From UBA1715 sp964346725 (GTDB lineage: Bacteria > Bacteroidota > Bacteroidia > Bacteroidales > UBA1715), in NCBI GenBank assembly GCA_964346725.1, contig CAYFVM010000009.1:5027-69026 (forward strand): 64,000 bases of DNA, in the 5' to 3' direction. The notes under the pieces are model-generated. The model saw nothing but the letters and a program-made list of their open reading frames with translations. It was not told where the DNA came from and did no database searches. A program made the translations under genes and the position numbers. Below, in pieces: positions 7,867 through 17,681 of this stretch. The first letter of the stretch is position 1; the number at the start of each line of letters is the position of its first letter.

Positions 7867-9291
7867 ATGAAAAAACTACTGGAATTCTTTAAAAATAAAT
7901 GGTTCATATTTGGCATATGTGCATTGTGCTGGATATTGTTTGTTATTTGGCTTGGAAATTTCTGGTGGCTTCTCGGCTTAGGTGTCATTTTTGATATGTG
8001 CATAACGCAAAAAGTGCCTTGGGCGTTTTGGAAACTGTACAAACCAAAATCGAAATTCGGCAATTGGTTGATGGGTTGGGTTGACGCTATCATATTTGCA
8101 GTTATTGCAGCATCATTCATTCGCATATTCTTTTTTGAAGCATACACTATCCCTACTTCATCAATGGAAGGCAGTATGCTTGTGGGCGACTACCTCTTTG
8201 TAAGCAAATGCAATTATGGTCCACGCAAACCTATGACTCCTATTTCATTCCCATTTGTGCATCATTCAATGCCATTTTCAAACGGAATGACAAAAGCATA
8301 TTCAGAGGTATGGAAACGCCCATACGAACGTATGGGAGGATTTGACCACATTAAAAACGATGATATCGTCGTATTCAACTTCCCCGAAGGCGACACCGTT
8401 ATACTAACTCGTCAGAATCAAAGTTACTACCAAATAAAACGCGATTTCCTTGAAGAAGGCGAGGTTTTTCCTATTTCTCAATATGACTACAATCGGTTGA
8501 ATCGAATTAAGATGCAACATCAAAATCAAGACTATGAGAAATGTTTCTATGAATATTTCAAAGATTCAATTGTAGTGCGCCCTGTTGATAAACGTGAGAA
8601 TTACATAAAACGCTGCGTTGCAATACCCGGCGATACGTTGGAAATAAAAGGCGGCCGCGTATTTATTAACGGCACTCCGCAAAAGAACATTCCTACCATG
8701 CAATTCCGCTATGATATAGTGACAACTGCTCCATTGAAGCCTTCTATATTTGAGAAATTGGATGTACGCGAATACGGCTATACCAAAAATGGCTACATCA
8801 TGCTTTTAAATGATAAACAAGTAGCAAAACTCAAAACATACAAATCGGTACAATCAATTATAAAAGGGGAATTCCCTGACGGATTCCGTTATAAAGAGAA
8901 TTTTCCTCACGATGTGCAATACAATTGGAACAAAGACTACTTTGGACCGCTTGTAATACCAAAGATTGGTATTACGGTAGCCATTACCACCGAGACGTTG
9001 CCTTTGTATAAACGTATTATCACACTCTACGAAGGAAACACCTTGCGTGTTGACGGAGAAACAATATACATAAACGAAAGGGGAGCCACTGAATACACAT
9101 TCAAGCAAAACTACTACTGGATGATGGGTGACAACCGCGACAATTCGCAAGATTCACGTTTTTGGGGATTTGTACCTGAAGACCACATTGTAGGAAAAGC
9201 TGTGATGATTTGGTTTTCGTCAGAACAAAGCAAATCTATTCCATCGAATATTCGTTGGAACAGAATGTTCAACATGATTCACAAAGACTAA
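7867..9291 (+). CDS. lepB: Signal peptidase I (long Bacteroidota form)
   Basis: Membrane serine protease that removes signal peptides of Sec-exported proteins. Two hydrophobic segments (about residues 10-48) and a third (72-90) precede the catalytic Ser99 in IPTSSMEGSM. The general-base Lys248 is in YIKRCVAIPGD. The C-terminal box GDNRDNSQDSRFWGFVP is intact. At 474 aa it is longer than enterobacterial LepB because of an insertion between the two catalytic boxes, common in Bacteroidota. The stop shares one base with the next start (TAATG). Confidence 0.95.
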   Translation: MKKLLEFFKNKWFIFGICALCWILFVIWLGNFWWLLGLGVIFDMCITQKVPWAFWKLYKPKSKFGNWLMGWVDAIIFAVIAASFIRIFFFEAYTIPTSSMEGSMLVGDYLFVSKCNYGPRKPMTPISFPFVHHSMPFSNGMTKAYSEVWKRPYERMGGFDHIKNDDIVVFNFPEGDTVILTRQNQSYYQIKRDFLEEGEVFPISQYDYNRLNRIKMQHQNQDYEKCFYEYFKDSIVVRPVDKRENYIKRCVAIPGDTLEIKGGRVFINGTPQKNIPTMQFRYDIVTTAPLKPSIFEKLDVREYGYTKNGYIMLLNDKQVAKLKTYKSVQSIIKGEFPDGFRYKENFPHDVQYNWNKDYFGPLVIPKIGITVAITTETLPLYKRIITLYEGNTLRVDGETIYINERGATEYTFKQNYYWMMGDNRDNSQDSRFWGFVPEDHIVGKAVMIWFSSEQSKSIPSNIRWNRMFNMIHKD

Positions 9292-9896
9292 TGCTGCTTG
9301 CATCAGCATACATGCCTCCTATTCAATATGTTGCTCTCCTTACCAAACAAGGAAAGGCACATATTGAAGCTATGGAGCACTATGTGAAACAATCCTATCG
9401 GAATCGTGCTTGCATACTCTCAGCAAATGGGGTTTTGAACTTGATAGTGCCGTTAGAAAAAGCCGATGGATGCAAAACACTCATGAAAGATGTGCGCATA
9501 GCATACAACGACCGCTGGAACGCAGAACATTGGATAGCCATTACCTCGGCTTACAATTCGTCTCCTTTCTTTGAATACTATGCTGATGACTTGCAACCAT
9601 TCTTCACAAAGAAATACTCGTTTCTCATTGACTACAATGCAGAAATACTCCAACGCATACTTTCGCTTATGAGCATTTCATGTGACATGTCTTTTACCGA
9701 TGAATTTATCAAACCGAATACGGTTAATGATGACTATCGATATAGCATTTCGCCCAAAATCAGCGATGAAAGCATCACATTCCCTACCTATACACAGGTA
9801 TTTGAGAATAAATTTGATTTCGTTCCCAATCTCAGCATTTTAGACCTGCTCTGCAACGTAGGACCGGAATCAAAAGAATATCTCAATCAAATATAA
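9291..9896 (+). CDS. WbqC-like family protein
   Basis: A 201-aa soluble protein of the WbqC-like family. The pattern is visible in YMPPIQYVALLTKQ, QSYRNRACILSANGVLNLIVPL, DVRIAYNDRWNAEHW and the SPFFEYY motif. Members sit in surface-polysaccharide loci, but the reaction is unsettled. I start it at ATG 9291, which overlaps the lepB stop by one base; earlier in-frame starts lie inside lepB. Co-transcribed with dapB and lepB. Confidence 0.85.
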   Translation: MLLASAYMPPIQYVALLTKQGKAHIEAMEHYVKQSYRNRACILSANGVLNLIVPLEKADGCKTLMKDVRIAYNDRWNAEHWIAITSAYNSSPFFEYYADDLQPFFTKKYSFLIDYNAEILQRILSLMSISCDMSFTDEFIKPNTVNDDYRYSISPKISDESITFPTYTQVFENKFDFVPNLSILDLLCNVGPESKEYLNQI

Positions 9897-9978
9897 TGTG
9901 AGTTTAGCACAACAAAAGCCCTTAGCATTAGTATTTGTAACTAATTGCACACGATGGAATTGGTATAATTTTTATGTA

Positions 9979-10971
9979 TTAGTAGATTCTATTAATCAAC
10001 TCGTTCATAAACAGACGGAGTTCTGCTTTTTGAGAATCAGGAATATTGATAACATCGACAATTGTTGATGCTTTTGAGAAATAATCTTTGATTTGTTCAA
10101 GTGTTTTTTCTTTGACTTGCGCCTTATTGTACAACACCCGGACTTGCTCTAATTTATCTTTTTCAGGAATGGTAGTATCTGACACTAATTGCACTAAAGC
10201 ATTGCGGTCAGCACCTTGCAAGGTGTTAAGAGCAGAAATAAGCAAGCATGTTTTCTTGTTTTCACTTATGTCGCCGCCAATTCTTTTACCAAACGTAGCC
10301 TCATTACCATAGGAATCGAGCACATCGTCTTGCAATTGGAACGCAATACCAATATTTCGACCTACTTCGTACAGTTTGTCAGCATCAGCAGCCGACGCAC
10401 CTCCAACAATAGCTCCGGCTTTAAGACAGGCAGCCAAAAGAACTGACGTCTTTAATTCTATCATTCTGATATACGCAGGCATGGTAACCTCCGAACTTTC
10501 CACGTTTGCACGTTCTAAGTCAATATCATATTGCTGTCCTTCGCAAACTTCCAAGGCTGTTGCATTCAAAAGTTTAAACAATGCAGGCATATACTCACCC
10601 GATTCTTCAAAAAAACGATATGCCATAATCATCACAACATCACCAGAAAGTATGGCAGTATTCTCATCCCATTTTACATGAACGGTAGGTTTGCCACGCC
10701 GGATAGATGCCTTGTCCATAATATCGTCGTGAATAAGGGTGAAATTGTGGAATGTTTCAAATGCTATAGCAACAGGAATGGCTTGCGTATAGGTATTCGA
10801 AAACATTTTAGAGGCCATCAATACCAACGAAGCACGTACGCGCTTACCGCCATTTTGCAATATATATTTAGAAGGAGCATATAACCCTGCCGGTTCTTGA
10901 AATTCCGGACGATTGATACGTTCTTCTAAAGCTTGATTAATGACGTCTTGATAGCCTTCTATACTTTTCAT
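9979..10971 (-). CDS. Polyprenyl (geranylgeranyl-type) diphosphate synthase
   Basis: A 330-aa all-helical trans-prenyltransferase that extends allylic diphosphates with isopentenyl diphosphate. The first Asp-rich motif is DDIMD and the second is FQLQDDVLD, with GKRIGGDISENKKT following. Chain length cannot be read safely. It is the third gene of a minus-strand run (exporter, epimerase, prenyl synthase; spacers of 4 bp each), which suggests one transcript. Confidence 0.92.
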   Translation of the reverse strand: MKSIEGYQDVINQALEERINRPEFQEPAGLYAPSKYILQNGGKRVRASLVLMASKMFSNTYTQAIPVAIAFETFHNFTLIHDDIMDKASIRRGKPTVHVKWDENTAILSGDVVMIMAYRFFEESGEYMPALFKLLNATALEVCEGQQYDIDLERANVESSEVTMPAYIRMIELKTSVLLAACLKAGAIVGGASAADADKLYEVGRNIGIAFQLQDDVLDSYGNEATFGKRIGGDISENKKTCLLISALNTLQGADRNALVQLVSDTTIPEKDKLEQVRVLYNKAQVKEKTLEQIKDYFSKASTIVDVINIPDSQKAELRLFMNELINRIY

Positions 10972-10975
10972 GTCG

Positions 10976-11935
10976 TTATTCCTTTTGTATATTCATGTCG
11001 TACAAACCTTCACGCAAAATAATGTCAATACCTTCACTCAAAGTTGTAAGAGGTCTATTGTTGAGCAACGTTTCTTTCATGAATGAATTGTCGGGACAGC
11101 GACGACGCATATCTCCGTCTTTCAATGGTGTTACATTCACTATTCGTGATTTTGAACCCGTCTTCTCTACTATCATGGCAGCCAAATCGCCGATGGCATA
11201 TTCTTTGTCGCCTCCAATGTTAGTTACATCGTTGATGAGTAAATTATGTTCAAAAGCGTTTACACACGCTTCAATATTATCATCGATATAACAGAATGTA
11301 CGCGTTTGTTTACCATCGCCATACACTTCAATATCGACATTGTTGAGCGCCTTATGAATGAAACGACTTATTACAAAATCGGAGCTTTGACGTGGCCCGT
11401 AGGTGTTGAAGAAACGGAATATAGAATATTCCAATCCAAACTCTTGATTATATGAACGCAAGTACGCCTCGCCAAGGTTTTTAACAACAGCATAGGGTAC
11501 ACGAGAGTTAAGCGGTGTAGTATCAACACGTTGTGGTATTTCAAACGGTTCGCCATATACTTCAGATGATGATGAAAAGAATACACGTTTTACACCCGTA
11601 TCTTTTGACAATTTGCACACATTGCGTATACCATCAATATCAGTTAAAACGGCAAGTGGATGTTGCTGTGTGCGTTGCACGCCAACCATTGCAGCATAAT
11701 GAAATACATAATCGAATTGAGTCAAGTGCATTACCGAAGCGATGCTCTGGTAATCATTCACATCACACTGTATAAATTTCCAATTAGGATTAGAAACTGG
11801 AGGTAATTTACCTTTGTCGCCGGTTAAGAGATTATCAGCGATAATAACTTTATAGTTGGGATTGCGAAGCAACCGTTCTACTAAACAACTTCCAATAAAT
11901 CCTGCACCTCCGGTTACTAGTATTTTTACGTCCAT
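10976..11935 (-). CDS. NAD-dependent sugar-nucleotide epimerase/dehydratase
   Basis: Extended short-chain dehydrogenase of 319 aa. The N-terminus has the NAD motif TGGAGFIGS, the catalytic Ser run is FSSSSEVYG, and the catalytic pair is YAVVK. FRFFNTYGPRQ and the GDGKQTRTFCYIDD block are typical of UDP-glucose epimerase and UDP-glucuronate decarboxylase relatives. The substrate is probably a UDP- or dTDP-sugar but cannot be fixed from sequence. It lies 4 bp from both neighbours in the same operon. Confidence 0.9.
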   Translation of the reverse strand: MDVKILVTGGAGFIGSCLVERLLRNPNYKVIIADNLLTGDKGKLPPVSNPNWKFIQCDVNDYQSIASVMHLTQFDYVFHYAAMVGVQRTQQHPLAVLTDIDGIRNVCKLSKDTGVKRVFFSSSSEVYGEPFEIPQRVDTTPLNSRVPYAVVKNLGEAYLRSYNQEFGLEYSIFRFFNTYGPRQSSDFVISRFIHKALNNVDIEVYGDGKQTRTFCYIDDNIEACVNAFEHNLLINDVTNIGGDKEYAIGDLAAMIVEKTGSKSRIVNVTPLKDGDMRRRCPDNSFMKETLLNNRPLTTLSEGIDIILREGLYDMNIQKE

Positions 11936-11939
11936 GCGT

Positions 11940-14318
11940 TTATTCTATTTGTAAATCCTCTAATTCTATATCTTCATCCTCGTTGTACACATCAAGCAAT
12001 GGCTCTTTGAAATGTTTCGTAATAGCTCGTTTATCGAGTGTAAGCAACATACTTGGTAACAAGAAATTATTGAAAAGCATTGCGAAGAACAATGTGACAG
12101 CCACAAGTATACCCATCGCCTCTGTTCCACCAAATTGAGAGAAACCAAAGATGCCGAAGCCGAAGAGTAATATGATAGAAGTTGAAATCATACTTGGCGA
12201 CGTTTCTCGTATAGTCATCATGACTGCTTCTCTAATATTTGTATTCACTTTCAGACTTTGGCGATAGCGCGACAAGAAGTGAATGGTATTGTCAACTGAA
12301 ATACCGAATGCAATATTAAATACCAAGATAGTCGATGTTTTGATTGGTATATTGAAGAATCCCATAAGCGCTGCCGTTAAAAATAATGAAAGTACGTTTG
12401 GTATCAACGAAACAATCACCATACGACTTGAACGGAATAGGAACGCCATGAAGAATGCAATCAAGACAATTGCAAGCGTCAAACTTTCAAACAAATTTAT
12501 CAAAAGATATTGCGTGCCTTTAAAATAGATAATACTGGTTCCTGTAATTAATGTTTTGTATCTGTCAGCAGGAAACACAGTAGCTAAATCTTCTTTAATT
12601 TGTTTTTCCAACACAGCCATTTTCTCTGTTCCCAAATCCTTTACGTTACAACGAATACGTACTTTTGTCCCTGTTGAATCAACCAAAGAATATTGTAATG
12701 ACCCCAACCCATCACCTGCTTTCTTTACCATCTTCTTTAGTTTGTTGACGAAAAAGATATCGCTCGAATTTGGTAAAGCATAATATTTGGGATCGCCACC
12801 ATTGTGCGACTGCCATGCAAACTTGAGAATATCAACAATAGAAAGTGGTTTTCCTAGCTCAGGATATGTTTTTAAACTATCCGTAATTTGATCCATTCGA
12901 CGCATAAATTGACGATCGCGTAACAAATTAATTTTTGCGGTGTCTTCTATTTGAATTTCCAACGGAATTGTTCCATCAAACGCATTCTCAGCAAAACGTA
13001 AATCTTGCATAATTTGATGCTCTTGCGGCAAATCGTCAACGACATATCCGGTTCTATGCATCAATGTAATTCCATATACACCTATTAACAACAAAACGAT
13101 AGTGATAGCATAAATTGCATTTCTATTATTTGATGTTCGTAATGAAATAAAGTCAACTACTTCACTAAACATTTTACTATCAAGATGCTTTAACATCTGT
13201 TTTGATGGCTCTTTTGAATAACTTAAAATAATTGGCAATAAAGTGATAGAAAAAAGGAACACACAAATAATACCAAGCGAAGCACTCAAACCGAATTCTT
13301 GTAGAATTTTACTATCGGTAATCATAAACGTAGAGAATCCAATAGCAGTAGTTAGGTTTGACAAGAGCATTGGATTTCCAACGCGGTATATAGAACGTTG
13401 TAATGCTTTTATTTTATTTCCGTGTTCTGCAAATTCCAGATGGAATTTATTCATAAAGTACACACAGTTTGGTACACTTATGATAATGATTAACGATGGC
13501 AGCATTGCCGTTACTCCGGTTAATTCATACCCTAGTATACCCATCCAGCCTAAACTCCAAACCACCGAGACGGTTAATACAATCATAGGTAGTAAGACGC
13601 TTTTGAAAGAACGGAATGTGAGATATAAAATGATGATACAAATAAGTACGGCAAGCAATACAAAGATAACCAATTCACCTTGAAGCATCAACGATGTGTG
13701 GGTACGTATGAAAGGCATACCTGTCTGTAATATCTCTATATTATGGGCATTAGAATAGTCTCCAACCAATTTCTCCAAATGAGCGAGTAAATCTTCGCGC
13801 GCAGGGCTATCTATTATGCTTTGATTTATAGAAATCATTAAAAGATATACGTTCTTCCCTTCTTTGTTGAACAACATATCTTCATACAATGGCTGGTTTA
13901 AAATAATTGCGGATATAGAATCAATTTCTGCTTGTGTTTGCGGACGTTGCTTGAAAAAAGTCTCTACTCTCGTCCCTTTAATCTCCATAGCCTGCCCTAC
14001 CGACATAATGTTTTCGACCCCAGGCATAGTGTCTATTTTTTCACATAAATCTAAAAAGGCATTGAATGTCTTTAATTCAAACAATTTCTCTTTTTCAGCC
14101 TTAAATCCAACAATAAAGCTATTAGCATCAGATCCAAAGTCACCTTTAAATTGCTGAAATTTAATGAAAGCAGAATCGGTTTCGGGCAACATTGCTGCAT
14201 ATTCGTATGAAATATGTACCTTGTTTGCTTGGTACCCCATAAAAACTGTAAGGATAGCTGATATTATTATTATAGCTATTCTATATCGAAGTATAATTCG
14301 CGCACACTTAACCCACAT
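11940..14318 (-). CDS. RND-superfamily (MMPL/HpnN-like) membrane exporter
   Basis: A 792-aa inner-membrane protein with the two-fold RND layout: one helix at residues 8-28, a large periplasmic loop to about 215, five helices, one more helix with a second loop, and a final helix bundle ending in a charged Glu/Asp tail. The repeat GISVDNTIHFLSRYR in the second half and PNCVYFMNKFH in the first are transmembrane motif-4 regions. Such proteins move lipids or hydrophobic molecules. Co-transcription with a prenyl synthase and a sugar-nucleotide epimerase makes a lipid or glycolipid cargo plausible, but this is inference. Confidence 0.88.
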   Translation of the reverse strand: MWVKCARIILRYRIAIIIISAILTVFMGYQANKVHISYEYAAMLPETDSAFIKFQQFKGDFGSDANSFIVGFKAEKEKLFELKTFNAFLDLCEKIDTMPGVENIMSVGQAMEIKGTRVETFFKQRPQTQAEIDSISAIILNQPLYEDMLFNKEGKNVYLLMISINQSIIDSPAREDLLAHLEKLVGDYSNAHNIEILQTGMPFIRTHTSLMLQGELVIFVLLAVLICIIILYLTFRSFKSVLLPMIVLTVSVVWSLGWMGILGYELTGVTAMLPSLIIIISVPNCVYFMNKFHLEFAEHGNKIKALQRSIYRVGNPMLLSNLTTAIGFSTFMITDSKILQEFGLSASLGIICVFLFSITLLPIILSYSKEPSKQMLKHLDSKMFSEVVDFISLRTSNNRNAIYAITIVLLLIGVYGITLMHRTGYVVDDLPQEHQIMQDLRFAENAFDGTIPLEIQIEDTAKINLLRDRQFMRRMDQITDSLKTYPELGKPLSIVDILKFAWQSHNGGDPKYYALPNSSDIFFVNKLKKMVKKAGDGLGSLQYSLVDSTGTKVRIRCNVKDLGTEKMAVLEKQIKEDLATVFPADRYKTLITGTSIIYFKGTQYLLINLFESLTLAIVLIAFFMAFLFRSSRMVIVSLIPNVLSLFLTAALMGFFNIPIKTSTILVFNIAFGISVDNTIHFLSRYRQSLKVNTNIREAVMMTIRETSPSMISTSIILLFGFGIFGFSQFGGTEAMGILVAVTLFFAMLFNNFLLPSMLLTLDKRAITKHFKEPLLDVYNEDEDIELEDLQIE

Positions 14319-14494
14319 TGTATTCGTCTAAAAATTTTCGGCTAAGATAACTCTTTTTGACAACAATGGTATTACATGAGAGAGAAATATATCTTTTGCA
14401 AGTAGTATATTTACAGCAAGAGAATGAAAAACGTCACACAACATTAGGTTGCTTTGGGCATTACATTATTTGTGTTTAATTATAATAAACACCT

Positions 14495-15703
14495 TTGCAA
14501 AACAAGAAATACTCAAGTGATAACTCACAACACATACACAAAAAAACTATCTTTGAGCAAAATGATTTGCAATTGTTTTACGGTATTGTCATAATAATTG
14601 GTCTCTATGTATTGCTCTGCATGGCAAGTGTGAATGGTTTTATAAAGAAAATGCCACAACATCTGCCGTTGGAGTTGAACGAGCCTACTACACTTCCCTT
14701 TTGTTCGGTAATAATAGCAGCGCGCAATGAAGAAGGGTCTATCGGTACTATCTGCAATGATTTATTGCAACAAATCTACCCGAAAGAAAGAACAGAATTC
14801 CTAATTATTGATGACCATTCCGATGACAACACGACAGAAATAATCAATACGTTTGTAAAACAAGACCAACGATTTATTCTCATACAAGCACCGGAAGAAA
14901 TACAAGGGAAAAAACAAGCTCTCCGATATGCCTTGTCGAAAGCGCAAGGTGATTTGCTCCTTTTTACCGATGCCGATTGTTCAATTTCGGCAAAATGGAT
15001 AAAAACGTATGCTGCCCATGCCAAGGATTCGCAAGCATCATTTTTCTTTGGGGCAATAGTGCCACGTCAACCAAACTCTTTCTCGGAATCATTCTTTCGC
15101 CTTGATTTTATAGGCATTTTAGCCGTACAAAGCGGACTTGCTCGCCTAAACCATGCGTTTAGTTGCAACGGTGCCAATATGTGCATTACACGAAAGTTTT
15201 ACACAGAGCAATACAACACAAACGAATTATATGCCTCGGGTGATGATGTTTTTCTGCTGCAACAAGCAAAAAAGACGAAAAACAATGTCAAATATATTCC
15301 AGACTACAGTGCACGTGTAAGAACAGGCTTGCCCTCTTCATGGCGCGAGTTCCTAAACCAACGAAGCCGATGGTCTTCAAAAGTTGGTGGCTACAAAGAC
15401 AAAGATACTATTGCAGTAACTATCATTGTGTACGCAATTTGTTTTGCTATGAGCGCACTATTTGTAACTGCGGTCGTTACAGGAAATGAATATTTTCTGA
15501 ATCTATGGTTTAAACTATTCCTCATTAAAACAGCCTGTGACGTGATTCTTTTTGATATAACAGCAAAATATTTCGAGACGAGATATAAATCATATGTATT
15601 GACTCCGTTTTTTGAATTCATATATCCGTTTTATATCGTGATAATTCCTATTTTTGCAATGCTTGTTCCTACAAAATGGAAAGCACGAAAAATTCAAAAG
15701 TAA
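14495..15703 (+). CDS. Membrane-anchored family 2 glycosyltransferase
   Basis: GT2 enzyme with an N-terminal membrane helix (about residues 27-50), the GT-A domain opening SVIIAARNEEGSIG, the DxD metal site in LLLFTDADC, and the NQRSRW acceptor motif, followed by three C-terminal helices. It should transfer a sugar on the cytoplasmic face, probably to a lipid or growing glycan. The first in-frame ATG (14624) would cut the first helix, so I keep a TTG start at 14495; another TTG between them is possible. It lies 3 bp before the next gene. Confidence 0.85.
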   Translation: MQNKKYSSDNSQHIHKKTIFEQNDLQLFYGIVIIIGLYVLLCMASVNGFIKKMPQHLPLELNEPTTLPFCSVIIAARNEEGSIGTICNDLLQQIYPKERTEFLIIDDHSDDNTTEIINTFVKQDQRFILIQAPEEIQGKKQALRYALSKAQGDLLLFTDADCSISAKWIKTYAAHAKDSQASFFFGAIVPRQPNSFSESFFRLDFIGILAVQSGLARLNHAFSCNGANMCITRKFYTEQYNTNELYASGDDVFLLQQAKKTKNNVKYIPDYSARVRTGLPSSWREFLNQRSRWSSKVGGYKDKDTIAVTIIVYAICFAMSALFVTAVVTGNEYFLNLWFKLFLIKTACDVILFDITAKYFETRYKSYVLTPFFEFIYPFYIVIIPIFAMLVPTKWKARKIQK

Positions 15704-15706
15704 GCT

Positions 15707-16936
15707 ATGGCTTTGAACTACATCTGGATAGGATTCTTTTTAATAGGTTATCTCGTTGCCTTAGTGAGACTTGTTTTTTTTGGTGACACCGAAATATTCT
15801 CCCTAGTAATGCAAGGTGCTTTTGATAACGCCAAGAATGGATTTGAACTTTCTTTAGGATTAACTGGTGTACTCTCGTTGTGGTTGGGTTTTATGAAAAT
15901 TGGCGAACGAGGCGGTGTCATTGATTTTATGGCAAAACTCATAGCTCCTTTCTTTAGAAAGATTTTCCCTGAAATTCCCAAAGATCACCCTGTGTACGGA
16001 ACAATTATGCTGAACATAGCAGCTAATATGCTTGGTTTGGACAATGCTGCCACTCCTATGGGTCTTAAGGCCATAGACGAAATGCAGCAGTTCAATAAGA
16101 ACAAAGACACGGCATCAAATGCACAAATTATGTTTTTGGTGCTCAACACATCGGGACTGACGCTGATACCAACCACTATCATGGTATACCGTGCACAAGC
16201 CGGCGCTGCAGACCCTACCGACGTGTTTTTGCCTATTTTATTTGCCACATTCTTCTCTACTATAGTCGGATTTTTGTGTGTGGCTATTGTTCAGAAAATT
16301 AATCTATTGGATAAAACAATACTTTTATTTTTAGGAACAGCAATCGCTATTATTTTAGGATTGTTGCTCTACCTCAATACTCTTCCTGCCGAAAATTTAA
16401 AAATAGTTTCGAGCGTTATTGGAAACGGTATCTTATTTAGTATCATTATATCGTTTATTGTCGCGGCTATCATAAAACACGTGAATGTATTTGAAGCCTT
16501 TATAGATGGTGCAAAAGAAGGATTTAGTGTTGCTATCAAAATTATTCCAAACCTCATTGCCATACTTGTTGCCATTGGCGTTTTTAGAACAGTTGGCGGA
16601 CTTGATTTAATTTGTAATGGATTTGCATGGTGCTTTGAAAAAATAGGCGTAAACACTGATTTTGTACCGGCATTACCAACGGCATTCATGAAACCATTGA
16701 GCGGTTCTGGTGCACGAGGCATGATGATTGACGCAATGAATACCTATGGAGCAGATTCGTTTGTAGGTAAACTTTCATGTATGATACAAGGTTCAACCGA
16801 CACCACCTTCTATATTTTGGCGGTATATTTCGGTTCGGTAGGCATTAAGAAAACACGCCATGCCGTAGGATGTGGATTGATAGCTGACTTTGCGGGCATT
16901 GTTGCGGCTATTGTTATCGCATACATTATGCTATAA
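15707..16936 (+). CDS. SpmA/SpmB-like nucleoside-recognition (Gate) domain membrane protein
   Basis: A 409-aa multi-helix inner-membrane protein with two Gate (nucleoside recognition) domains. The first half has NIAANMLGLDNAATPMGLKA (SpmA signature) and the second has SGSGARGMMIDA with QGSTDTTFYILAVYFG (SpmB signature). Many Bacteroidota carry SpmA and SpmB fused, as here. The fused protein occurs in organisms that do not sporulate, so its role is probably transport; the substrate is unknown. Confidence 0.88.
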   Translation: MALNYIWIGFFLIGYLVALVRLVFFGDTEIFSLVMQGAFDNAKNGFELSLGLTGVLSLWLGFMKIGERGGVIDFMAKLIAPFFRKIFPEIPKDHPVYGTIMLNIAANMLGLDNAATPMGLKAIDEMQQFNKNKDTASNAQIMFLVLNTSGLTLIPTTIMVYRAQAGAADPTDVFLPILFATFFSTIVGFLCVAIVQKINLLDKTILLFLGTAIAIILGLLLYLNTLPAENLKIVSSVIGNGILFSIIISFIVAAIIKHVNVFEAFIDGAKEGFSVAIKIIPNLIAILVAIGVFRTVGGLDLICNGFAWCFEKIGVNTDFVPALPTAFMKPLSGSGARGMMIDAMNTYGADSFVGKLSCMIQGSTDTTFYILAVYFGSVGIKKTRHAVGCGLIADFAGIVAAIVIAYIML

Positions 16937-16938
16937 CA

Positions 16939-17610
16939 ATGGAGATACACCCCATAGCATATATTCACAACGATTACCAAAGTAAATTTGGCATTCCTCG
17001 CCAAAGCGGGTTGGTGCAAATACTATCAGAAATAATTTTTGAACCGGAATACCGAAACGACGATGCTCTCCGTGGCTTAGAAGAATTCTCACATATTTGG
17101 CTTATTTGGGGGGTCTCAGAAAACGACAACAGCACGTGGCACCCAACAGTTCGACCTCCACGACTTGGCGGAAATGTGCACATGGGCGTTTTTGCTACTC
17201 GCTCTCCTTTTCGTCCCAATGGTTTGGGGCTATCGTCTGTAGAACTGAAACGTATTGAAAAACATGACTCGTATGGTTCCATACTCATCGTTTCGGGTGC
17301 AGACCTTTTGGACGGAACACCTATATACGATATTAAGCCATACATAGCTGACGATATTCACCAAGAAGCATCTGTAGGTTTTACCTCTCAAAACACTGAC
17401 TATCACCTCACGGTAGAAATTCCAAACGATATAGCACAAAGGCTACCCGAAGAGAAAATCAAATCAATAAAAGCAGTATTATCACAAGACCCTCGACCAC
17501 AATACCAAAATGATGAATCGAGGATATATGGTTTTACGTTTGCCAATTATGAAATACAATTTCGAGTGCAAAACAAGACAGCCATAGTTTGTGATATTCA
17601 AGAAAAATAA
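16939..17610 (+). CDS. trmO: tRNA (N6-threonylcarbamoyladenosine37) methyltransferase, TrmO/TsaA family
   Basis: A 223-aa protein with a typical TsaA/VirR beta-barrel: PIAYIHNDYQSKFGIPRQ at the start, HIWLIWGV, and the SAM-binding RPPRLGG ... GVFATRSPFRPNGLGLS block. A C-terminal domain (DPRPQYQ, YGFTFANYEIQF) matches the E. coli TrmO tail. It methylates t6A37 in tRNA-Thr. It starts 2 bp after the membrane-protein stop. Confidence 0.9.
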   Translation: MEIHPIAYIHNDYQSKFGIPRQSGLVQILSEIIFEPEYRNDDALRGLEEFSHIWLIWGVSENDNSTWHPTVRPPRLGGNVHMGVFATRSPFRPNGLGLSSVELKRIEKHDSYGSILIVSGADLLDGTPIYDIKPYIADDIHQEASVGFTSQNTDYHLTVEIPNDIAQRLPEEKIKSIKAVLSQDPRPQYQNDESRIYGFTFANYEIQFRVQNKTAIVCDIQEK

Positions 17611-17645
17611 CTCCATGCAATACACTTTGTTACACAAGAATTTAA

Positions 17646-17653
17646 TATTTTTG
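17646..17653 (+). promoter_or_regulatory. Putative -7 box (TATTTTTG) for the SDR gene
   Basis: TAnnTTTG match 28 bp before ATG 17682, with a TTTG at 17626-17629 as a possible -33 element (16-bp spacing, slightly short). Motif match only. Confidence 0.45.
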
Positions 17654-17681
17654 CATTGGAAGAATTTTTAACAAAAAAAAC

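Noticed and set aside
7548..8147. A 199-codon minus-strand frame across dapB and lepB
   Set aside because: Antisense to two well-supported genes, with no recognisable protein features.
13243..13683. A 146-codon plus-strand frame inside the RND exporter gene
   Set aside because: Antisense shadow of a membrane-protein gene; no start signal or family pattern.
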